DNA of 52,396 nucleotides, taken from Burkholderiales bacterium (GTDB lineage: Bacteria > Pseudomonadota > Gammaproteobacteria > Burkholderiales > Casimicrobiaceae). This document shows positions 27,500-35,509 of the stretch, piece by piece; position 1 is the first letter of the stretch; every line of letters begins with the position of its first letter. Location: NCBI GenBank assembly GCA_014378555.1, contig JACMNN010000169.1, forward strand, positions 1-52,396, given 5' to 3'. Under the pieces are notes generated by a model, which had not been told where the DNA came from, searched no databases, and saw nothing but the letters and a program-made list of their open reading frames with translations. The position numbers were made by a program, and so were the translations under genes.

Positions 27500-28381
27500 C
27501 TATAGAAGATAGTGATCTGCCAGCAGTGCGGCGAACAGCAGCGCTAAGTAGGTCAGCGAATAGCGAAATACCGCGCGAGATTTTTGATCGGTGTAGTTTT
27601 TGCGCAGTTGCGACACCAATTGCACAAAGCGCAAACCTAACGCCAGCGCGGCCACCGCGTAGAGCCAGCTGTTCATGCGAATTGCAAACGGCAGCAGCGA
27701 CACCGCCAACATTAGCCACGTGTAGAGCAGCATGTGCAGCAGCGTGAAGTCGCGGCCATGCGTCACCGGCAGCATCGGCAGACCAGACTTTTCGTAATCT
27801 TCCTGCCGATACAGCGCCAGCGCCCAGAAGTGCGGCGGCGTCCACGCGAAGATGATCAGAAACAGCAACAAAGGCGCTGCTGAAACATCATTCGCGACGG
27901 CAGCCCAGCCGAGCACCGGCGGCATTGCGCCGGCAGCGCCGCCAATCACAATATTTTGTGGTGTGTTGGGCTTCAAGTACAGCGTGTAGATGAATGAGTA
28001 GCCAAAAAACGTCGCCAGCGTCAGCGCCCACGTGAGCACGTTAGTGGTGGCGATCAGCACCGCGCTTCCGAGCGCCCCGAGGATCAGCGCAAATGTGACA
28101 ATTTGCTGGGTGGTTAAAGTGCCCTGAGCGGAAGGCCGTTTATCGGTGCGTTTCATCTTCGCATCGACGGCAGCTTCAAGTAAACAATTCATCGCAAAGC
28201 TCGCACCAGCAATCAACCAAATACCGAGGTTACCGCCGATCAAAACGGTCAGCGACGGCATTGAGGTGTCGACCAGCAGCATGCCAATGAATGCGGTAAA
28301 CACAGCCAGCAGCGTGACGCGCGGCTTGGTGACGATCCAGTAGTCTCGCCAGCGCTCGCCGGTGCGGTTCCAGTTGCTCAC
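27500..28381 (-). CDS. ctaB: Protoheme IX farnesyltransferase (heme O synthase)
   Basis: Integral membrane prenyltransferase that adds farnesyl to heme B, making heme O for cytochrome oxidase. The product has 293 residues and about eight membrane helices. The prenyl-diphosphate-binding region is NCLLEAAVDAKMKRTDKRPSA, with Glu in place of the first Asp of the common NxxxDxxxD pattern. The second loop carries YTLYLKPNTPQNIVIGGAAGAMPP and APPHFWALALYR-like WTPPHFWALALY. The start is GTG at 28381. It is the last gene of the leftward cox cluster. Confidence 0.93.
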   Translation of the reverse strand: MSNWNRTGERWRDYWIVTKPRVTLLAVFTAFIGMLLVDTSMPSLTVLIGGNLGIWLIAGASFAMNCLLEAAVDAKMKRTDKRPSAQGTLTTQQIVTFALILGALGSAVLIATTNVLTWALTLATFFGYSFIYTLYLKPNTPQNIVIGGAAGAMPPVLGWAAVANDVSAAPLLLFLIIFAWTPPHFWALALYRQEDYEKSGLPMLPVTHGRDFTLLHMLLYTWLMLAVSLLPFAIRMNSWLYAVAALALGLRFVQLVSQLRKNYTDQKSRAVFRYSLTYLALLFAALLADHYLL

Positions 28382-28412
28382 GATTTGCTCACCATTGGGC
28401 CACCCTGCGCGC

Positions 28413-28943
28413 CTAGCCTATCCGCGAGGCGCGCAGCAGGCGGGCCAGATCTTGATTCAATTTTTTGATGTCGGGATTTTTTGGCCATAGGATGACCTGA
28501 TTGCCCAGCGGATCGATCAGCAACAGGCCTTTATCAAGCGCTGCGCGCCAGGCTTCAGGCAGCGTTGATGAAGCCGAAAGCACCAGCAAATCAGTGTTCT
28601 CGGTCATCACCTGTTGATCCAATTCGCGTGGCGTGATCACGACCCGAATTAGCCGTTCCCGTTCGCGGCCGAGCATGGTGCGCGCCTGCCGCGTCGCGTA
28701 CAGTGCATCGCGGCACTCAGCCGGACAAGCGTCGGGCGCCAGCTGCACCAGTCGCCACTTTCCGTCCCACTTTTCGATGTCAGCGGCTGACAGAGCCAGC
28801 GGAGCTAGCGGCCGCGTCTCCAGCAATTCGCCGTAGCTTTTGCCAGCGGTCGGCTGGATAAAGTAGTACGCCACCCACGCCGAGATAAAGGGTGCCGCAC
28901 AGACCAGCGCCACCAGCGCGATCATTTTTGTGGAAGATTTCAA
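28413..28943 (-). CDS. SCO-like membrane-anchored thioredoxin-fold protein
   Basis: A 176-residue protein with an N-terminal membrane anchor (MIALVALVCAAPFISAWVAYYF) and a periplasmic domain containing APDACPAECRDALYATRQARTML. The CxxxC pair matches the copper-binding SCO pattern, and the rest resembles small SCO1-like proteins often found between surf1 and ctaA in betaproteobacterial cox clusters. It is therefore probably in copper delivery or thiol chemistry of the CuA site. The start may be TTG 28943, overlapping the surf1 stop, or ATG 28925. A distal SCO His was not located with certainty. Confidence 0.7.
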   Translation of the reverse strand: MKSSTKMIALVALVCAAPFISAWVAYYFIQPTAGKSYGELLETRPLAPLALSAADIEKWDGKWRLVQLAPDACPAECRDALYATRQARTMLGRERERLIRVVITPRELDQQVMTENTDLLVLSASSTLPEAWRAALDKGLLLIDPLGNQVILWPKNPDIKKLNQDLARLLRASRIG

Positions 28944-29689
28944 GCGGCGTCTACTTTACGAAAACTAAGAACCAAAAATATGCTGACTGCCATTGCCGCA
29001 AAGGCGTACCACTGAAGCTGATAGCCGCGATTTTTCTCGAAGCTGGCTCCGGGCAAAGGCCGCGCAACCTCGACGAAACCAGCGCCGGTTGCCTGCTCCA
29101 GAATGAATGGCTCGACAGTGCGTTTTAACCGCGTCGACAACTCCCGAACGTTTACGTAATTCAACCTTTGCCCCCCGTCGTTATCAAAGGTGCCGGGGTT
29201 TCGTGAAGGTGGCGTGTTGATTCGTCCGCTAATCGTGACGTACCCTGAAGGCGTATCGACCACCGGCAACGCTGCTCGAATACCCGACGCCTTTATCCAA
29301 CCACGATCCACCAGCACAGTTCGTCTTTCACCCGCAGCAGATTCAACAAGGAAACTTTGCAACAACCCATAGCCCGCTTTTGCGTCGACGATGCGGTTGT
29401 CGACATAAAACAACTCGTCCGCAACGAAAGCTCCTGTCAGCGACAGGCGGCGATAGCGCAATTCGACGCCCGTATCAGCGCCCGTTTGAAGCTTATCAAA
29501 AGTAAGTGCGGGCGCTGTAAGCGCGGCTTGCAGCATCGCCTGCTGTCCAATTTTGTATTCGGCCCTCTCGCCCTGCCAATTGCCCAATCGCACGTTGATG
29601 GCGGCGAAGGCAACCGTCAGAATCAAGGCCCAAAGCTTAGGCCGAAACGACCTGCGCCGAGGGGTGGTAGCAACTTCCTGACTTGACAC
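28940..29689 (-). CDS. SURF1-family oxidase assembly protein
   Basis: Inner-membrane factor for heme a insertion into cytochrome oxidase. With a GTG start at 29689 it has 249 residues, normal for SURF1. The track start at 29806 would run across the divergent DUF2909 gene. An N-terminal membrane helix (LWALILTVAFAAINVRLGNWQ) is followed by the conserved LVDRGWIKASG and GRINTPPSRNPGTFDND segments. A C-terminal helix follows QLQWYAFAAMAVSIFLVLSF. The YxLQWYAFA block is a SURF1 hallmark. Confidence 0.88.
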   Translation of the reverse strand: MSSQEVATTPRRRSFRPKLWALILTVAFAAINVRLGNWQGERAEYKIGQQAMLQAALTAPALTFDKLQTGADTGVELRYRRLSLTGAFVADELFYVDNRIVDAKAGYGLLQSFLVESAAGERRTVLVDRGWIKASGIRAALPVVDTPSGYVTISGRINTPPSRNPGTFDNDGGQRLNYVNVRELSTRLKRTVEPFILEQATGAGFVEVARPLPGASFEKNRGYQLQWYAFAAMAVSIFLVLSFRKVDAA

Positions 29690-29712
29690 ACATTTCTCAC
29701 TAAAATCGCTAA

Positions 29713-29916
29713 ATGAAATGGCTTGTAATACTCTGTCTGGTGGCGATTGTGGTGTCAATGGCATCCGCCCTGCTTTATTTATTTCGTGGCGGAGAGGGCG
29801 GCTCATCGAAAATGCTTCGGGCGCTCACGATACGCGTCACCATTTCTGTCGGGCTGTTTTTGTTTTTGATGGTGAGTTACAAGTTGGGCTGGATCGGGCC
29901 GCAAGGCGTACGCTGA
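29713..29916 (+). CDS. Twin-transmembrane DUF2909 protein
   Basis: A 67-residue protein with two membrane helices (VILCLVAIVVSMASALLYLF; LTIRVTISVGLFLFLMVSYKLGWI) and the FRGGEGGSSKMLRALTIR loop of the DUF2909 family. This small family usually sits in cytochrome oxidase clusters between coxC and surf1, as here, but on the opposite strand. Its function is unknown; a role in oxidase assembly is an inference from context. A terminator follows its stop. Confidence 0.85.
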   Translation: MKWLVILCLVAIVVSMASALLYLFRGGEGGSSKMLRALTIRVTISVGLFLFLMVSYKLGWIGPQGVR

Positions 29917-29945
29917 CCCGTCCGCGCTATCTTCCATCAAAACAC

Positions 29946-29971
29946 AAAGGCGGCATTAAAGCCGCCTTTTT
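29946..29971 (+). terminator. Terminator between DUF2909 gene and coxC, likely bidirectional
   Basis: The stem AAAGGCGGC / GCCGCCTTT with a 6-base loop is followed by a T run on the plus strand. On the minus strand the same stem is followed by TTTGTGTTT, so it can also end the coxC transcript coming from the right. Confidence 0.87.
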
Positions 29972-29995
29972 ATTGGGCAGACTCGTTGCAGCAGC

Positions 29996-30859
29996 CTAGA
30001 GCATGTAGACGATGACGAATAGACCCAGCCAAACCACGTCCACGAAGTGCCAGTACCATGCCGCCGCTTCAAAGGCGAAATGATGCTTGTCGTCAAAGTG
30101 GCCGCGAATTGAACGCACTAGGATCACCGTCAGCATAATCGCCCCGATGGTGACGTGAAAACCGTGAAAGCCCGTCAACATAAAAAATGTCGATCCGAAG
30201 ATTCCGCTAGTGAGCTTTAGGTTTAGTTCGCTGTAGGCATGCACATACTCGTACACCTGCAATGTCAAAAATACCGCGCCAAGGACGATTGTTGCGGCAA
30301 GCCAAAGAATGAGTTTGCTGCGCTGATTCACCAACATCGCGTGGTGGGCGATCGTCAGGGTAATGCCGGAAGTCAGCAGTAGTGCGGTGTTGATGGCAGG
30401 AATGCCCCACGCGCCCATGGGTGAAAACGCGTCTTTTATGTAGGGGCCAGTCGTGGGCCACGAAGCCGCAAATTCAGGCCATAGATTTTTCGAATCTATA
30501 GAACCCAGATCAGGAACAGAAAGCACCCGCGCATAAAACAAGGCGCCAAAAAATGCAGCGAAGAACATGACTTCCGAGAAGATGAACCAGCTCATGCTCC
30601 AGCGAAACGACACGTCGACGTTTTTGCCGTACAAGCGGCCTTCGCTCTCTTTGATCACCGCGCCGAACCAACCAAACAGCATGTAGAACAAGATCAAAAA
30701 GCCAGCGCCTAACAAGTACGGGCCGGCTTCGACGCTATTCATGCTGAATACGGCGCCAAACGCCAAGGTCAACAGCGCGACACTGCCAACGATGGGCCAA
30801 TGTGAGGGCTCTGGAACAAAATATTTGCCGACTGCGGCGGTGGTAGAGGGTGCGCTCAT
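29996..30859 (-). CDS. ctaE: Cytochrome c oxidase subunit III
   Basis: Core membrane subunit of the aa3-type oxidase, 287 residues with seven membrane helices. The family blocks WPIVGSVALLTLAFG, FRWSMSWFIFSEVMFFAAFFGALFYAR and TGFHGFHVTIGA are present, and the protein ends with AAAWYWHFVDVVWLGLFVIVY. It does not bind redox metals itself but stabilises subunit I. It follows ctaG by 43 bp and ends at the bidirectional terminator. Confidence 0.96.
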   Translation of the reverse strand: MSAPSTTAAVGKYFVPEPSHWPIVGSVALLTLAFGAVFSMNSVEAGPYLLGAGFLILFYMLFGWFGAVIKESEGRLYGKNVDVSFRWSMSWFIFSEVMFFAAFFGALFYARVLSVPDLGSIDSKNLWPEFAASWPTTGPYIKDAFSPMGAWGIPAINTALLLTSGITLTIAHHAMLVNQRSKLILWLAATIVLGAVFLTLQVYEYVHAYSELNLKLTSGIFGSTFFMLTGFHGFHVTIGAIMLTVILVRSIRGHFDDKHHFAFEAAAWYWHFVDVVWLGLFVIVYML

Positions 30860-30902
30860 GTGCAGGACTCGCTAAATTTGTCGAATGATTGAGGTATGCG
30901 AA

Positions 30903-31490
30903 CTAACCGCGCAAAGGCTTAAGCATTGCCTGTGCCTCTAACTTCCCAACGGGAGTTTTAGTGGCTGGCGGTACCGCAGCGCCGGGAACTTCAAAAAAAG
31001 TGTACGACAGAGTAATAGTATTGATATCTTTGGGAAGCGCTGGATCTACTACAAAAACAACCGGCATATGCCGTGTTTCCTGGGCCGCAAACGTCTGTTT
31101 GGCAAAACAAAAACACTCAAGCTTTTTGAAATACGCTGCCGCTTGTGATGGGCCGTAACTTGGAATGGCCTGCCCAATCATGTCCCGACCTGTGGTGTTA
31201 TGAACCTCATACATCACCGTGGTGAGTTCACCGGGATGAACGGTTACGGTCGAGAGTTCAGGTTTGAAGCTCCAAGGCAAGTTGCGAATATTGGCATCAA
31301 ACTCAATCTTTATGCTTCTCGACAAATCGACTTGTGAGTTCTTCAGCTGCTCCGGCTTCATGAAGTCGTTGACGCCTGTAACTTCACATATTTTTTTGTA
31401 GATCGGAACCAGCGCAAAGCCGAACACGAACATTACCGCTACGAACACGATAAGTTTGCGCAACATTTCCCGATTAGCGAAGAAAAACAT
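30903..31490 (-). CDS. ctaG: Cytochrome oxidase copper chaperone CtaG/Cox11
   Basis: Membrane-anchored copper chaperone that supplies CuB of subunit I. The product has 195 residues. One membrane helix (KLIVFVAVMFVFGFALVPIY) is followed by a beta-rich periplasmic domain with the copper motif ECFCFAKQTF and the tail ITLSYTFFEV. All three conserved cysteines expected of Cox11, including the one near the membrane (KICEVTG), are present. It lies 15 bp after the 42-residue gene. Confidence 0.95.
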   Translation of the reverse strand: MFFFANREMLRKLIVFVAVMFVFGFALVPIYKKICEVTGVNDFMKPEQLKNSQVDLSRSIKIEFDANIRNLPWSFKPELSTVTVHPGELTTVMYEVHNTTGRDMIGQAIPSYGPSQAAAYFKKLECFCFAKQTFAAQETRHMPVVFVVDPALPKDINTITLSYTFFEVPGAAVPPATKTPVGKLEAQAMLKPLRG

Positions 31491-31505
31491 GTCAGCAGCC
31501 CTGTT

Positions 31506-31634
31506 TTACGCGATCTTCGAATACCAAATGGATAGCGCCAGCGCGAGCGCCACCCCGCCCAGCATCCATCCGGTGCGTAAATTGCGGCGGCGGAGCGCCG
31601 CCGCTGCGGCACTTCGGTCAGTGTCGGTTGTCAT
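31506..31634 (-). CDS. Small cytochrome oxidase assembly-type protein (42 aa)
   Basis: This gene is too short for the ORF track. It encodes MTTDTDRSAAAAALRRRNLR, one membrane helix (GWMLGGVALALALSIWYS) and a KIA end. Tiny one-helix proteins of this build are regularly found between coxA and ctaG in Burkholderiales and are annotated as cytochrome oxidase small assembly proteins. Its ATG directly follows the coxA stop (TAAATG) and ctaG follows at 15 bp, so it should be translated with the cluster. The function is unproven. Confidence 0.8.
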   Translation of the reverse strand: MTTDTDRSAAAAALRRRNLRTGWMLGGVALALALSIWYSKIA

Positions 31635-33260
31635 TTATTTAAACGCAGGAGGCGTTTCAAAGGTGTGATACGGCGCAGGCGAAGGTACGGTCCATTCCAA
31701 GCCCTCAGCGCCATCCCATGGCTTTGCAGCGGCGCGAATGCCGCTCTTGCCTTTGATCATACGGATCACCACAATGATGAAGAAAATCTGCGCAATACCG
31801 AAAGCGAACGAGCCGATGGACGACACCATGTTCCACTCAGCGAATTGCATGTTGTAGTCAGGGATACGCCGCGGCATGCCTGCAAGACCAAGAAAATGCT
31901 GCGGGAAAAAGGTGACATTAAAAGCAATCAACGACCACCAAAAGTGAATCTTGCCCAGCTTTTCTTCATACATCCAGCCGGTCCATTTCGGGCCCCAGTA
32001 GTAGACAGCAGCGAAAGCCGAGAACAACGCGCCTGCGACCATCACGTAGTGGAAGTGAGCGACCACGTAGTAGGTGTCGTGCAACTGGATGTCTACCGGC
32101 GTCAGCGACAACACCAGACCAGTGAAACCGCCAAGCGTGAACAAGAACAGGAAGCCGAGGCAGAACAACATCGGCGTTTCCAATGTGATCGAGCCGCGCC
32201 ACATCGTTGCTAACCAGTTGAAAATTTTCGCGGCAGTCGGCACAGCGATCAACATCGTCGCAAACATGAAATACAACTGACCGGCCATTGGCAAGCCGGT
32301 CGTGTACATGTGATGCGCCCACACGATGAACGACAGAATCGCGATGGAGGCCGTTGCGTAAACCATCGAGGCATAGCCAAACAAGGGCTTGCGCGAGAAG
32401 GTCGGGATGATTTGTGACACCACACCAAACGCGGGCAGCGCGATGATGTAGACCTCTGGATGCCCGAAGAACCAGAAAATATGCTGGAACATTACTGGAT
32501 CTCCACCACCGGCAGCGTTGAAAAACGTGGTGCCGAAGTGGCGGTCGGTGAGCAGCATAGTGACCGCGCCCGCAAGTACAGGCATCGTGGCGATCAGCAA
32601 GAAGGCGGTAATGAGCCAAGTCCACGCGAACATCGGCATTTTCATCATTGTCATGCCTGGAGTGCGCAGGTTCAGGATGGTGGTAATGATGTTGATGGAG
32701 CCCATGATCGAGGACGCGCCCATGATGTGGATCGCGAAAATCATCATGTCCATGCCCATGCCGGCCTGAATCGAAAGCGGCGGGTACAGCGTCCAGCCAC
32801 CAGCGGCAGCGCCACCGGGCACAAGAAGCGAACCTAGCAACAAGATCGCAGCTGGCGGCAACAGCCAGAACGACCAGTTATTCATCCGCGCGAACGCCAT
32901 ATCTGGCGCACCTAGTTGTAGTGGCAACATCCAGTTGGCGAAACCAACGAAGGCAGGCATGATCGCGCCGAAAATCATCACGATGCCGTGCAGCGTAGTC
33001 ATCTGGTTGAACCGCTCGGGATCAAGTATTTGAAGCCCCGGCTGGAATAACTCAGCACGGATCAGCATCGCCATCGTGCCGCCCGATAAAAACATGACAA
33101 AACTAAACCACATGTACATCGAACCGATGTCTTTGTGATTGGTTGTTGTCACATAGCGCATGATGCCCGTAGGCATGTGATGGTGATCATCGTGCCCTGT
33201 GTGGTCGTGCCCGTGCCCGGTGTTCGCGCCGTGAGAGGCGTCATGTGGAACGCTAGCCAT
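31635..33260 (-). CDS. ctaD: Cytochrome c oxidase subunit I
   Basis: Catalytic subunit of the aa3-type proton-pumping oxidase, 541 residues with twelve membrane helices and a His-rich N-terminus. The low-spin heme ligand lies in TTLHGIVMIFGAIMP. The CuB and Tyr-His crosslink site is WFFGHPEVYIIALP, whose Glu marks the A1-type D-channel. The HDTYYVVAHFHYVM segment carries the heme a3 and second heme a ligands. AGGAG lies 9 bases before the ATG. It is 70 bp downstream of coxB. Confidence 0.97.
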   Translation of the reverse strand: MASVPHDASHGANTGHGHDHTGHDDHHHMPTGIMRYVTTTNHKDIGSMYMWFSFVMFLSGGTMAMLIRAELFQPGLQILDPERFNQMTTLHGIVMIFGAIMPAFVGFANWMLPLQLGAPDMAFARMNNWSFWLLPPAAILLLGSLLVPGGAAAGGWTLYPPLSIQAGMGMDMMIFAIHIMGASSIMGSINIITTILNLRTPGMTMMKMPMFAWTWLITAFLLIATMPVLAGAVTMLLTDRHFGTTFFNAAGGGDPVMFQHIFWFFGHPEVYIIALPAFGVVSQIIPTFSRKPLFGYASMVYATASIAILSFIVWAHHMYTTGLPMAGQLYFMFATMLIAVPTAAKIFNWLATMWRGSITLETPMLFCLGFLFLFTLGGFTGLVLSLTPVDIQLHDTYYVVAHFHYVMVAGALFSAFAAVYYWGPKWTGWMYEEKLGKIHFWWSLIAFNVTFFPQHFLGLAGMPRRIPDYNMQFAEWNMVSSIGSFAFGIAQIFFIIVVIRMIKGKSGIRAAAKPWDGAEGLEWTVPSPAPYHTFETPPAFK

Positions 33261-33330
33261 GATTTACTACTCCTGAACTTATCGCTACTAACTATTACTG
33301 TACGAACGTGGTGGCTTGAACCGATGCGGA

Positions 33331-34890
33331 TCAAGCAGCCAGATTGATGTCGACGCGACGCGCCTCTTTGTTGTCGGCCCCGCCCGCTACTTCGCCGGGT
33401 GGCTTCATGTTGATTTGGTCGCGCTTTACGCCCGCCGCCTCAAGCGCATCGCGTACCGCGATTGCCCGTTCTTTTGCCAACCCAAGATTAGCGACGCGGT
33501 CGCCTGCTTTGTCGGTGTAACCGGTGATGTCTATCTTTTTTCCGTGTTGCCCCTTCAAGGAGGCAAGCGCTGCATCAATCGACCCTTTAGCGTTGGACGG
33601 TAACTCTTTTTGGCCGTTGGCAAAGTACACCTTGGCCGACAAAACACCGACCTCAGTCGAGGCGACAGCCTTGTCGGCAACGGCTGCAGCAGCTACAGCG
33701 CCCGCCGGCAACACGCCCCCATTGCGAGCCTTCGCAAAGTCGATGGGCTGCGCAAACTCAACAGCCTTATTCGACCAACTGCTTCTCGTGTACGCCATGA
33801 CACCAGCTAGATCTTTGTCGCTCAAATGTTTGAACGATGCCATTGCGGTACCTGCTTTACCGTTGAGCAGAAGCGTGATCTGATCGAGCTTTGGTCCATT
33901 GACTAACTTTGAGCCGTCAAGCGCAGGAAATTGTCCTGCGATGCCTTTTCCAGTGGCTTGATGGCATCCTTGACAACCGCCAGCACCTTCAAACACTGTT
34001 TTGCCGTGAGCAACCAGCTCGTCTCGTGTGTAGACTTTGCTGTCCACAACGGCAACCGCGTTGATTGTTTTACCAACGCCATACTTGTCTTTCTGTGCTG
34101 CAAGCCAGATGTCGTAATCCGCTTGCGTTTTGACTTCAACTACGATGGGCATGAATCCGTGCTCTTTGCCGCACAACTCTGCACAGTTACCGCGAAAGAT
34201 GCCGGGGCGATCCGCGCGGAACCAAGCGTCGCGGATGAATCCTGGAATCGCGTCTTGTTTCACGCCAAGTGCAGGCACCCACCATGCGTGGAGCACGTCG
34301 TTAGCAGTAATTAGAACGCGAATTTTTTTGCCGACAGGAACCACTAACGGGTTGTCGACTTCCAGCAAGTAATTTTCGCCCTTAGTTTCGCCGTTCTTAA
34401 TTTGCGCCAGAGGCGTGGCCAGTGTGGATACATAACCAAACCCCTCGTGGATGTAGTCGTAGCCCCATTTCCACTGGTAACCTGTGACCTTAATAGTCAT
34501 CTCTGGCGCGGATGTGTCGCGCATGTCGAGTACCGCCTTGGTGGCCGGGAACGCCATGACTAGCAAGATAAAAAACGGAATGATCGTCCACAGCGCTTCT
34601 ACCGTGGCACTCTCGTGGAACTGAGACGCCTTGCGACCGCTGCTCTTACGGTGTGCGTAGAGCGAATAAAACATCACTCCAAACACGGCGAAGAAAATAA
34701 CGACACAGACAACGGTGATGAGTGTGTGCAAGTCGAACATCTGCTGCGCAATGGCAGAGTTCGGTTGCTGCAAGTTCATCTTCCAGTCGGCTGCCGCCAA
34801 CGACGGCACCATCGCCGCAACTGCTGAGACGGCCGACACAGCGATTGCTTTTGAAGGCAATACGACCGACCGTAAAAATTGATTAGTCAT
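33331..34890 (-). CDS. ctaC: Cytochrome c oxidase subunit II fused to cytochrome c and OmpA-like domains
   Basis: Receives electrons from cytochrome c through CuA. The product has 519 residues against about 250-350 for simple subunit II. In order: signal peptide, two membrane helices (about 50-75, 95-118), a cupredoxin domain with TGYQWKWGY and the CuA site CAELCGKEHGFM (about 235-246), a class I cytochrome c domain with CQGCH (near 305), and after an Ala-rich linker an OmpA/MotB-like peptidoglycan-binding domain (about 415-519; ITGYTDKAGDRVANLGLAKERA). ATG 34890 is the preferred start. The fusion suggests the oxidase carries its own cytochrome donor and is tethered to the cell wall; the latter is inference. 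Confidence 0.95.
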   Translation of the reverse strand: MTNQFLRSVVLPSKAIAVSAVSAVAAMVPSLAAADWKMNLQQPNSAIAQQMFDLHTLITVVCVVIFFAVFGVMFYSLYAHRKSSGRKASQFHESATVEALWTIIPFFILLVMAFPATKAVLDMRDTSAPEMTIKVTGYQWKWGYDYIHEGFGYVSTLATPLAQIKNGETKGENYLLEVDNPLVVPVGKKIRVLITANDVLHAWWVPALGVKQDAIPGFIRDAWFRADRPGIFRGNCAELCGKEHGFMPIVVEVKTQADYDIWLAAQKDKYGVGKTINAVAVVDSKVYTRDELVAHGKTVFEGAGGCQGCHQATGKGIAGQFPALDGSKLVNGPKLDQITLLLNGKAGTAMASFKHLSDKDLAGVMAYTRSSWSNKAVEFAQPIDFAKARNGGVLPAGAVAAAAVADKAVASTEVGVLSAKVYFANGQKELPSNAKGSIDAALASLKGQHGKKIDITGYTDKAGDRVANLGLAKERAIAVRDALEAAGVKRDQINMKPPGEVAGGADNKEARRVDINLAA

Positions 34891-34954
34891 AGTGTTCAAT
34901 TCAATTTTGTTTCGCACAACCCACACCCTAATTTATTCTCGACACGCCCAACGC

Positions 34955-35434
34955 TCACTGTTGCGCAAACTGGCGAGGTGCCAGCGCCGCACGTAGATCG
35001 CGCAATGCCTGATACTGCTCTGACACGGGCAAAAACTCTAAAAATTCCACACAACGGCCTGATTGCCGGAGCCGCACGCCGTGTAATCCGCCCATGCGGT
35101 CACGCTTAAGCTCCATTGACAACCAGCCACGATTAAATTCGAAGCGCTGCGTATGCTGTCCTCGGAAAAGATCAATCTTTACCCGTGTTTCTGTGACTTC
35201 GACGCAGTCGCGGTCGTTAGCCGCGCGCTCGAGCCACCAAAACGCGACCGCAACACACACGATTTCAAGGCCGGCAAAGGGCAGAATCATCCACACCCCT
35301 GCAAACCACCAAAGAAATACAGCGAACGAAAGGGAAAGCGTTGCTACCGCACCGAGCACCGCAATGCGGACTTGGCGTGATGTAGAAAACTGCCTTCGCC
35401 ATTCAAGAGTGACCGCGAGGTTGACCGAATCCAT
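34955..35434 (-). CDS. DUF2244 membrane protein
   Basis: A 159-residue protein with two membrane helices (about 25-70; VRIAVLGAVATLSLSFAVFLWWF and the next segment) and a C-terminal soluble beta domain (VEVTETRVKIDLFRGQHTQRFEFNRGW). This matches the DUF2244 family, often just upstream of coxB. ATG 35434 is preferred because homology starts there; the track begins 20 codons earlier. It is probably the first gene of the cox transcript. Function is unknown. Confidence 0.82.
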   Translation of the reverse strand: MDSVNLAVTLEWRRQFSTSRQVRIAVLGAVATLSLSFAVFLWWFAGVWMILPFAGLEIVCVAVAFWWLERAANDRDCVEVTETRVKIDLFRGQHTQRFEFNRGWLSMELKRDRMGGLHGVRLRQSGRCVEFLEFLPVSEQYQALRDLRAALAPRQFAQQ

Positions 35435-35457
35435 ACTGCAATTACGATCCAAATTAA

Positions 35458-35485
35458 GTTGTAAGTGTCTTGGAAAACCCTTGAA
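35458..35485 (-). promoter_or_regulatory. Possible promoter of the cox cluster
   Basis: On the minus strand TTCAAG is followed after 16 bp by TACAAC, some 25 bp before the DUF2244 ATG. The fit to a sigma-70 promoter is moderate, and it was found by eye. Confidence 0.3.
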
Positions 35486-35509
35486 GTCTAGCAAATTTGG
35501 TAGCCGCGG

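Noticed and set aside
29690-29806. Upstream extension of SURF1 in the ORF track
   Set aside because: It overlaps the divergent DUF2909 gene and adds residues without SURF1 similarity. GTG 29689 gives normal length.
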